Positions 6,627-11,947 of a stretch of 11,947 nucleotides of DNA are shown here, piece after piece. The notes beneath the pieces are model-generated. The model ran no database searches and had not been told where the DNA came from. It was given only the letters and a program-made list of their open reading frames with translations. The stretch covers positions 1-11,947 of the forward strand of contig JAHHMJ010000617.1 in NCBI GenBank assembly GCA_018678395.1, given 5' to 3'. Both the position numbers and the translations under genes were made by a program. The stretch comes from Gemmatimonadota bacterium. Its GTDB lineage: Bacteria > Gemmatimonadota > Gemmatimonadetes > Longimicrobiales > Gaopeijiaceae. Numbering within the stretch: position 1 is the stretch's first letter; every line of letters starts with the position of its first letter.

Positions 6627-7823
6627 TCAACGGATCACGCCGTAGCGCCGCAGGATCTCGAGCGTGGGCTCCAGCGGGAGGGCCTCGGCCGTCCGTCCCA
6701 TCCCGGTCACGTCCGTCGCCCGGAAGAGCGAGTTGAGGATCGCCTCCTCCGTACTCTCGACCACTGCCTGGAACAGACCCGACACGGTGTCGTTGCCCAG
6801 TTCCTCGGGGTCGAGGGCCGCGTCGCCGGGAGCGCGTCGCACCGACTCCGCAGTCGAGAACGCGATCACGTAGTCGCCCGAGCCGTTGCCCGCGAATGAG
6901 CCCGTGCGGGCGAGGCCCATGACCGCCCGCGCGGCGAGCCGCTCGAGGTTGCGGTCCGACAGCGGAGCGTCGGTCGCGATCACCATCATGATCGAGCCCT
7001 GACCCGTGTCGTCCTGGTCCGTCCAGGTCACGTCGGGGGCGGGGTCGTCGCCGCCCTCCACGGCCCCGCGAAACGAGTAGCGTCCGAGCTCGCGACCGAC
7101 CGGAGCCCCGTCGATGTCGAGGATGCCGCCGAAGTTGGACTGGACCAGCACGCCCACGGTGTGCCCACCCATGCCTTCGGGGAGCACCCGGCTGGCGGAG
7201 CCGATCCCCCCCTTCCATCCGAACGCCCGCGTTCCCGTGCCCGCACCGACCGATCCTTCCTCGACCGGGCCGCTCGCCGCGGTCTCCAGGGCCTCGACCA
7301 CGTGCTCCGGCCGGATCGGTCGGGCTCGAATGTCGTTCAGCCCTCCGTCGTTGGTCTCTCCGACCACCGCGTTCAGCGACCCGACGTCCTGCATCCCCGG
7401 GCGAGCGAGCATCCAGTCCACGAGGGCGTCCGCCGCCCGCCAGACGCAGAGCGTGCACGTCAGCAGGACGGGGGTCTCCAGCTCGCCGAGCTCCCTGACC
7501 TGGGTGACGCCGAGGAGCTTGCCGAATCCGTTGCCGACGTGGATCGCCGCCGGCACCCGGTTTCGGTAGAGGTCTCCCCCGTGGGGAAGAATCGCGGTGA
7601 CGCCCGTGCGCACCCGCTCGCCCTCCCGTACGGTCGCGTGTCCCACGCGTACCCCCGCCACATCGGTGATCGCGTTGTGGGTACCCGGCTCGAAGATGCC
7701 GATGCGGATGCCGACGTCCCGTGCGCGAGGGCGCTCGGAGTCCGACTGACCGGCCATGGCGAGAGGTGAGAGCATCGCCGCGGCGCCCACGGCGATCCCC
7801 AGTGCGACGGTTCGACGGGTCAT
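6627..7823 (-). CDS. Exported P1/DmpA-family (S58) autoproteolytic aminopeptidase
   Basis: This is an N-terminal-nucleophile-like aminopeptidase related to DmpA (L/D-aminopeptidase) and BapA (beta-peptidyl aminopeptidase), which cut themselves once to expose a catalytic serine. In the 398 residues, residues 1-24 form a signal peptide with a cleavage site after AMA. The start TRRTVAL has a twin Arg but is not a clear Tat motif. The body shows N230 (VQSNFGG), GAGTGTRAFGWKGG, and the predicted self-cleavage pair G276-S277 before IMMVIATDAPL. S315-G-D317 lies 38 and 40 residues after the nucleophile, the same spacing as Ser288 and Glu290 after Ser250 in BapA, with Asp replacing Glu. The ATG at 7823 has a strong GGAGGT. 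The gene follows ctaB by 13 bases, so the two are probably co-transcribed. It converges on the MutS-like gene with 4 bases between. The natural substrate is unknown. Confidence 0.92.
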   Translation of the reverse strand: MTRRTVALGIAVGAAAMLSPLAMAGQSDSERPRARDVGIRIGIFEPGTHNAITDVAGVRVGHATVREGERVRTGVTAILPHGGDLYRNRVPAAIHVGNGFGKLLGVTQVRELGELETPVLLTCTLCVWRAADALVDWMLARPGMQDVGSLNAVVGETNDGGLNDIRARPIRPEHVVEALETAASGPVEEGSVGAGTGTRAFGWKGGIGSASRVLPEGMGGHTVGVLVQSNFGGILDIDGAPVGRELGRYSFRGAVEGGDDPAPDVTWTDQDDTGQGSIMMVIATDAPLSDRNLERLAARAVMGLARTGSFAGNGSGDYVIAFSTAESVRRAPGDAALDPEELGNDTVSGLFQAVVESTEEAILNSLFRATDVTGMGRTAEALPLEPTLEILRRYGVIR

Positions 7824-7827
7824 GATG

Positions 7828-7833
7828 ACCTCC
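7828..7833 (-). promoter_or_regulatory. Ribosome binding site for the P1 peptidase
   Basis: The minus strand reads GGAGGT, then a 4-base spacer and ATG. It fits in the 13 bases between the ctaB stop and the peptidase start, so the downstream gene has its own strong initiation site within the shared message. Confidence 0.65.
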
Positions 7834-7836
7834 GGA

Positions 7837-8763
7837 TCAGGAGAGCGGCGCGGTATCGACCAGGAGCAGACCGAGCAGGAGCGGCTGATAGAGAAGGCTC
7901 GCGAAGAACACCCGTTTCACCTGCGGGAACGACATCTCCCGAGATGCGACGGCGCAGGTGGCGAGCATCGCGAGGCTCAGGGCGACGGCGCCGATCCCGT
8001 AGATCCACCCGGTCAGGCCGAGCAGGCTCGGCGCGACGCTCACGAGGGCGAGCGAGATCGTGTGGTAGACCATGTGTCGGCCGATCCGCCGGCCGTCCGG
8101 GTCCGAGGGGGGCGAGAGGAAGAACCCGACCCGCTCGTAGTCCTCCCGGAGCAGCCATGCGAGCGCCAGGACGTGCGGCAACTGCCAGAGGAAGAAGATG
8201 CCGAACAGAACCCATGCACCGAGGCTCGGAGCGACCCCCGCCGCCGTCCATCCGATGAGGGCCGGCAGAGCTCCCGGCACGGCCCCGACCAGGGTGGCGA
8301 AGTACGATCGGCGCTTGAGCGGCGTGTAGAGCAGGATGTAGGCCGCCGCCGACAGCGCCGTGTATGCCGCCGGCATCCACCCCACCGTCGCTGCGAGCCA
8401 GACGACGCCCACCGCGAGCAGCGCGAGGCCGAACGCCAGAGCCGACCCCGGTGCGATCCTGCCGGAAGGGATGGGACGGTTGCGGGTGCGCCGCATGCGG
8501 GCGTCCAGATCACGCTCGACGTACTGATTCAGCGCCAGTGCTCCGCCCGTGGCCAGACCCGTCCCACCGAGGGTGTGCAGCAGTGGGAGCCACTCGGGGC
8601 GGCCGCCGCTGGCGACGTGGAAGCTGGCCCCCGCCGTGATCATGACGAATCCCGCGATACCCGGCTTGGTGAGTTCGTACAGCGGGTGCCGCGGCGGCTT
8701 GGGGCGCCCGAACGCAGGGCGAGCCGTCGATGGATTGGGGGGAGGAGAGGCGGTCGGAGCCAT
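7837..8763 (-). CDS. ctaB: Heme O synthase (protoheme IX farnesyltransferase)
   Basis: CtaB/CyoE is an integral membrane UbiA-type prenyltransferase that adds a farnesyl group to heme b to make heme O, precursor of heme A for terminal oxidases. With the start at 8763 it has 308 residues. The first prenyl-diphosphate motif is N79-QYVERDLDARM with D85 and D87, followed by RTRNRP. Then come YTPLKRR (146-152), GAVPGALPALIGW (160-172), WQLPHVLALAW (193-203) and REDYERVG (206-213), all family hallmarks. About seven to nine hydrophobic helices are present. The ATG at 8763 gives a normal-length N-terminus. An ATG at 8826 would add 21 Gly/Pro-rich residues and reach into the promoter region. Neither has a Shine-Dalgarno. 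No cytochrome oxidase or ctaA gene is nearby; instead the next gene is an exported aminopeptidase. Confidence 0.94.
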   Translation of the reverse strand: MAPTASPPPNPSTARPAFGRPKPPRHPLYELTKPGIAGFVMITAGASFHVASGGRPEWLPLLHTLGGTGLATGGALALNQYVERDLDARMRRTRNRPIPSGRIAPGSALAFGLALLAVGVVWLAATVGWMPAAYTALSAAAYILLYTPLKRRSYFATLVGAVPGALPALIGWTAAGVAPSLGAWVLFGIFFLWQLPHVLALAWLLREDYERVGFFLSPPSDPDGRRIGRHMVYHTISLALVSVAPSLLGLTGWIYGIGAVALSLAMLATCAVASREMSFPQVKRVFFASLLYQPLLLGLLLVDTAPLS

Positions 8764-8903
8764 GGCGCCCAAAGGTCTAGGATCGAACGGTCCGGGTCCA
8801 GTTCCGAGGGGTCCCGCGAGAAACATTCAGGCCGGCGGATCAGTACAAACCGTGGGTGCACCGGGACCGTTTACCGCGCCCCGAAACCCCAGGCATCCGT
8901 TCC
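8764..8903. promoter_or_regulatory. Divergent promoter region, ctaB / TonB-like gene
   Basis: This gap of 140 bases feeds both directions. It contains AACGGTCC at 8786-8793 and its perfect inverse GGACCGTT at 8864-8871. As a result each gene has GGACCGTT upstream in its own reading direction, 22 bases before the ctaB ATG and 32 bases before the TonB-like ATG. This could be a shared regulator site or promoter element. An 8-base match in a region this size is not rare enough to be convincing alone. No clear minus-10 or minus-35 pair was found. Confidence 0.3.
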
Positions 8904-9581
8904 ATGCACACGACCGAAGGCCCCCAGACCGTCGACGAACGCCGGCGCCGCGAGCGATCGGTGTGGGTTCGTGCGTTGGGGATCTCCGTGCTCGTGCATG
9001 CGCTGCTCTTCCTGACCTGGCCGTCCGAGTCCCTCCTGGTGTCGCCCTTCGCCGCCGCGGGTCCCCGCAATGGAGACGATCGCGCGGCCGCCGGCTCCAT
9101 GCAGGCGCTCAACATGAGCGTGCCTCCGTCCCGGCCCATCGTGCCCCCGCCGGTCCCGACGCCGACCATCACGCCCGTCGAGATCTTCGAGTTCGACGAC
9201 GAGGCGCGGGTCGAGTCGGCGGAGGCGCTCGGCGTCGGTCCGCCCGAGACCGGCCCGCCGGGGCTCGAGTCCGGGACGGGGCGGGGAGATGGGGGCACGT
9301 CGGACGAGGGCCTGTTCCAGATGATCCCGCCCTCGCCCCGCGCCATGATTCTGCCGGCCTTCGCCGAGGCGCTGAAGGACCGCGGAGTCGCGATCTGGGT
9401 CTGGGTCGATGCGACCGGCCGGGTCGTGCCGGACTCGACCCGACTGGAGCCGCCGACCTCCGACCGGGATCTGAACCGGCGCCTGATCCGTGAGGCCGCG
9501 GACTGGGTGTTCGAGCCCGCGCGCCGGGGTGGGCAGCCCGTGGCGACCTGGTTCGACTGGCGCGTCCGGTCCGGCGGCTGA
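8904..9581 (+). CDS. TonB-like energy transducer protein
   Basis: This 225-residue protein has the TonB architecture. A short Arg-rich cytoplasmic start precedes one membrane helix (about 20-39) carrying the S28-x3-H32 pattern, which matches the Ser16/His20 pair in E. coli TonB that couples to ExbB/ExbD. A Pro-rich stretch (about 74-91), an acidic and Gly-rich linker, and a C-terminal domain from about 144 follow. That domain has VWVDATGRVVPDSTRL and a WVFEPARRGGQPV stretch typical of TonB C-terminal folds. TonB proteins transmit proton-motive force to outer-membrane receptors, implying a Gram-negative envelope. No exbB, exbD or receptor gene is in the window. The ATG at 8904 is preferred because the alternative ATG at 8856 adds 16 residues and uses up half the promoter gap; neither has a Shine-Dalgarno. 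A TonB-fold protein with another role is possible. Confidence 0.78.
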   Translation: MHTTEGPQTVDERRRRERSVWVRALGISVLVHALLFLTWPSESLLVSPFAAAGPRNGDDRAAAGSMQALNMSVPPSRPIVPPPVPTPTITPVEIFEFDDEARVESAEALGVGPPETGPPGLESGTGRGDGGTSDEGLFQMIPPSPRAMILPAFAEALKDRGVAIWVWVDATGRVVPDSTRLEPPTSDRDLNRRLIREAADWVFEPARRGGQPVATWFDWRVRSGG

Positions 9582-9603
9582 GCGACGGGGCGGGGCGGGC
9601 GGT
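9582..9603. other. G-rich convergent intergenic spacer
   Basis: These 22 bases between two convergent stop codons read GGGG-C-GGGG-C-GGG-C-GG on the plus strand from 9587 to 9602. Four G-tracts with one-base loops could form a two-layer G-quadruplex in DNA or in the TonB-like transcript. No hairpin terminator is visible, so this tract may serve at the transcript end. GC-rich composition alone could also produce it. Confidence 0.3.
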
Positions 9604-10020
9604 TCAGGTCCCGACGCCGACGCCCAACCAGCGGCCGAAGCCGTATCCGGCCGCCGCGACGGTTCCGGTCAGGACCGTCCCCCAGATCAGGTCCACCGCG
9701 ACCATCCCCCCGGGAAACCCCCGGATCACCGCGAGTGCCGTCAGGTCGAAGGTGGCGTAGGCCACGAATCCGAAGAAGGCGCCCAGGGCGACCGTCCGCC
9801 CCAGGGACTCGGCCTCCAGTCCGGGGAGCACGGCGAAGACCAGAATGCCGACCAGGTAGATCGCGTAGAAGGTGAACGCCGCGTCCCACCGGACGTCGGG
9901 CCGCATGAGGTCGCCCATCTGACGGCGGTAGAAGCCGACCGCGACCACGCCCAGCCAGAGCAGGTCGATGGCGAAGAACACGAGGGCGGTGAGCAGGTAC
10001 AGGCTGAGCAGGCGTGGCAT
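9604..10020 (-). CDS. DUF2177-type four-helix membrane protein
   Basis: This 138-residue integral membrane protein matches the DUF2177 pattern. The first helix contains D19-x2-W22, and FYRRQMGDLM follows. The third helix region has Y88-x-T90-x-D92-L. D110-L-I-W113-G114 lies in the last helix. Four hydrophobic segments fall at about 5-28, 48-66, 76-98 and 106-128. The family is widespread and has no assigned function; the acidic and aromatic residues buried in the helices suggest a small transporter or sensor, but that is speculation. The ATG at 10020 starts exactly at the conserved first helix and has no Shine-Dalgarno. The frame stays open far upstream, but there it is antisense to arginine decarboxylase. 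The gene is divergent from speA and convergent with the TonB-like gene. Confidence 0.85.
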   Translation of the reverse strand: MPRLLSLYLLTALVFFAIDLLWLGVVAVGFYRRQMGDLMRPDVRWDAAFTFYAIYLVGILVFAVLPGLEAESLGRTVALGAFFGFVAYATFDLTALAVIRGFPGGMVAVDLIWGTVLTGTVAAAGYGFGRWLGVGVGT

Positions 10021-10116
10021 GGCGAGCAGGGTTCGAGGCGGTTCCGGGACTTGTGGCCGGAGCCCCAAATTCGAGAGCTTTGCGGGCTGTCGCCACCACA
10101 ACCACCGCCCGGACCG
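10021..10116. promoter_or_regulatory. Divergent intergenic region, DUF2177 / speA
   Basis: These 96 bases separate two divergent starts. They include a local AT-rich patch (CAAATTCGAGAGCTTT, about 10066-10081), but I found no convincing promoter hexamers, operator or riboswitch. Neither start has a Shine-Dalgarno, so one or both transcripts may have very short leaders. Confidence 0.25.
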
Positions 10117-11947
10117 ATGCGCACCTCCGCAGCCCCCACTCGAGAAGCCACCGTCTGGACCCCTCGCGACGCGGCGGATCTGTACGGTCTGGAGGCGTGG
10201 GGCGGGGGGTATTTCGGCGTGTCCGACCGGGGGACGGTGGTGGCCCACCCCCACGCCAGTTCCGAGCAGGCGATCGACCTTCTGGAGGTCGTGCGGGGGC
10301 TCGAGGCGCGGGACCTCGTGTCGCCGGTGGTGCTGCGCTTCGACGACATTCTCGCGCACCGCATGGGACACCTGCGCCGCGCGTTCGACGAGGCGATCGC
10401 CGATGCCGGCTACGAGGGCGGCTACACCTGCGTCTATCCGATCAAGGTGAACCAGCAGCGCCACATCTGCGAGGTAGTGCGGCACGTCGGGGGGGCGCTG
10501 GGATTCGGACTCGAAGCCGGCTCCAAGCCCGAGCTCCTCGCCGGCCTCGCGCTGACCGAAGGGCACGACGACATGCTCTTCATCTGCAACGGCTTCAAGG
10601 ACCAGGAGTTCGTCGAGACGGTGATCCTCGCCGCCAAGATGGGGCGCCGCATCATGCCGGTCGTCGAGCAGGTTCACGAGTTGGAGCTCATCGCCGCGTC
10701 CGCGCGGAGACACGAAGTCACCCCGCTGTTCGGGATTCGTGCGAAGCTGGCCGCCGGCGGGGTGGGGCGCTGGGCGGACTCGGCGGGATTCCGGGGCAAG
10801 TTCGGCCTGTCGGTACCGCAGCTTCTTGCGGCCGTGGATCGGCTTCGCGAACTGGAGCTACTCGACGGGCTGCGCATGCTCCACTGCCACATCGGGTCCC
10901 AGATCTTCGACATTCGCACCTTCAAGTACGCCGTCAGCGAGCTCGCGCACCTGTACGTCGAGCTGGTGCGTCTCGGGGCGCCCATGGGCGTGCTCGACCT
11001 CGGCGGCGGGCTCGGCGTCGACTACGACGGATCGCAGTCCGCGCGGGACTCCTCGGTCAACTACACGCTCGAGGAGTACGCGGCGGACATGGTCCACCGC
11101 ATCCAGGCGATCTGCGACGACGCCGGAGTGGCGCACCCGGATATCGTGACCGAGTCCGGACGCGCGCTGGTCGCGCATTCGGGTGTCCTGGTCTTCCAGG
11201 TCCTCGGGACCCGCGCCTTCCCCGAGCAGCCCGACGAGGCGCTCGTTCGCCGCGCGGTGGAGGAGGGAGGTGACGAGACGCCGCAGCCGCTGCTCGATCT
11301 CGTCGATGCGTGGGAGCGGCTAGAGGCGGGTGCGGATCCCGTCGAGGTGTATCACGACGCGGAGCACGCGCTGTCCGAGGGCATGAGCCTCTTCAGTCTC
11401 GGGTACATGACCATCACTGCCCGGGCCGCGGCCGAAGAAATCTACTGGGCCATCGGCGCGGCGGTCCTGCGGGAGGACCCGGACGAGTTGCCGGAGGAAT
11501 TCGCCGACCTCCCCGACCGGCTGGGCGACCTCTACTTCTCGAACTTCAGCCTCTTCCAGTCGCTCATCGACGCGTGGGGCATCGATCAGGTGTTTCCGAT
11601 CATGCCGATCCACCGGCTCGGGGAGCGCCCCACCCGCCGCGGGGTGCTCGCCGACATCACGTGCGATTCGGACGGGCGCATCGATCGATTCGCGGGGGAC
11701 GGAGATACCGAGTCGACGCTGCCGCTGCACGAGCTCCGGCCCGGCGGCAACGGCGGGCCCGCCGGCGTATTCGAGCCGTACTACCTCGCCGTCTTTCTCA
11801 CGGGCGCCTATCAGGAGACGCTCGGCGATCTCCACAACCTCTTCGGCGATACCCACGCGGTGCACGTGGTGGCGGAGCCGGACGGGGGCTGGGCGCTGTC
11901 GGAGGTGGTCGAAGGGGACACGGTCCGGGACGTCCTTCGCTACGTCC
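10117..11947 (+). CDS. speA: Biosynthetic arginine decarboxylase, 3' end cut off by the window
   Basis: SpeA is a PLP enzyme of the alanine-racemase-fold (type III) decarboxylases. It converts arginine to agmatine, the first step of the agmatine route to putrescine and spermidine. About 610 residues are present and the frame is open at the right edge; family members usually have about 630-660, so only the last few dozen residues are missing. The start DLYGLEAWGGGYFGV (21-35) is the family signature. The PLP lysine is K110 in YPIKVNQQ. HCHIGSQ (256-262) and the glycine loop GGGLGVDYDG form the phosphate-binding side. C516 in TCDSDG is the C-terminal active-site cysteine that acts across the dimer. 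GAYQETLGDLHNLFGD near the end is also typical. The ATG at 10117 leaves about 20 residues before the first conserved motif, which is normal. No agmatinase or agmatine deiminase gene is visible; these may lie downstream. Confidence 0.97.
   Translation, partial: MRTSAAPTREATVWTPRDAADLYGLEAWGGGYFGVSDRGTVVAHPHASSEQAIDLLEVVRGLEARDLVSPVVLRFDDILAHRMGHLRRAFDEAIADAGYEGGYTCVYPIKVNQQRHICEVVRHVGGALGFGLEAGSKPELLAGLALTEGHDDMLFICNGFKDQEFVETVILAAKMGRRIMPVVEQVHELELIAASARRHEVTPLFGIRAKLAAGGVGRWADSAGFRGKFGLSVPQLLAAVDRLRELELLDGLRMLHCHIGSQIFDIRTFKYAVSELAHLYVELVRLGAPMGVLDLGGGLGVDYDGSQSARDSSVNYTLEEYAADMVHRIQAICDDAGVAHPDIVTESGRALVAHSGVLVFQVLGTRAFPEQPDEALVRRAVEEGGDETPQPLLDLVDAWERLEAGADPVEVYHDAEHALSEGMSLFSLGYMTITARAAAEEIYWAIGAAVLREDPDELPEEFADLPDRLGDLYFSNFSLFQSLIDAWGIDQVFPIMPIHRLGERPTRRGVLADITCDSDGRIDRFAGDGDTESTLPLHELRPGGNGGPAGVFEPYYLAVFLTGAYQETLGDLHNLFGDTHAVHVVAEPDGGWALSEVVEGDTVRDVLRYV

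Noticed and set aside
8764..8826. ctaB starting at the ATG at 8826
   Set aside because: It adds only a Gly/Pro-rich stretch without family similarity, has no ribosome binding site and intrudes on the shared promoter gap.
10021..10713. N-terminal extension of the DUF2177 frame through speA
   Set aside because: It is antisense to the conserved PLP-lysine region of arginine decarboxylase; the family's first helix starts at 10020.
10014..11273. 419-residue plus-strand open frame overlapping speA
   Set aside because: It is in a different frame from the motif-bearing arginine decarboxylase frame, and its product is an Arg/Gly/Ala-rich shadow.
1..11947. tRNA/rRNA genes, CRISPR arrays, insertion sequences and attachment sites
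   Set aside because: On reading both strands, no cloverleaf with a T-loop, no regularly spaced repeats, no transposase and no terminal inverted repeats were seen.

Overview
The window is GC-rich throughout, tightly packed with genes and largely housekeeping in content. Genes lie on both strands, start codons are a mix of ATG and GTG, and only some genes have a recognisable Shine-Dalgarno sequence. This style, the membrane-embedded MutS-family ATPase and the free-standing TonB-like protein would fit Gemmatimonadota or a similar GC-rich Gram-negative phylum. That placement is an inference from gene content, not from a marker-gene comparison. I saw no tRNA, rRNA, insertion sequence, CRISPR array or prophage gene.

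Layout. (1) 3-506 (-) encodes an unnamed two-helix membrane protein. It is divergent from the ribosome-associated GTPase gene typA/bipA at 708-2549 (+). (2) typA converges on a stand-alone CheY-like receiver at 2574-2981 (-), with a short perfect hairpin between them. (3) 3136-6622 (+) is a three-gene unit: a deoxycytidylate-deaminase-like enzyme, a class V PLP aminotransferase and a membrane-anchored MutS-family ATPase. Both junctions are GTGA overlaps, so the three are probably translationally coupled. (4) 8763 down to 6627 (-) is a two-gene unit: heme O synthase (ctaB) followed after 13 bases by an exported DmpA/P1-family autoproteolytic aminopeptidase. (5) A TonB-like protein at 8904-9581 (+) is divergent from ctaB and converges on a DUF2177-type membrane protein at 9604-10020 (-). 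(6) Biosynthetic arginine decarboxylase (speA) starts at 10117 (+) and runs off the right edge, short of its C-terminus.

How the genes relate. Most are unrelated housekeeping or envelope functions: translation stress (typA), respiration (ctaB), polyamine synthesis (speA) and signalling (receiver). The most unusual stretch is the coupled deaminase-aminotransferase-MutS-like operon, which joins nucleotide metabolism, PLP chemistry and a DNA-repair-type ATPase that carries four predicted membrane segments and no mismatch-recognition domain. This is the best candidate for undescribed biology here, but nothing in the sequence marks it as a defence or mobile system. No gap exceeds 300 bases; the largest is the 201-base divergent region before typA.
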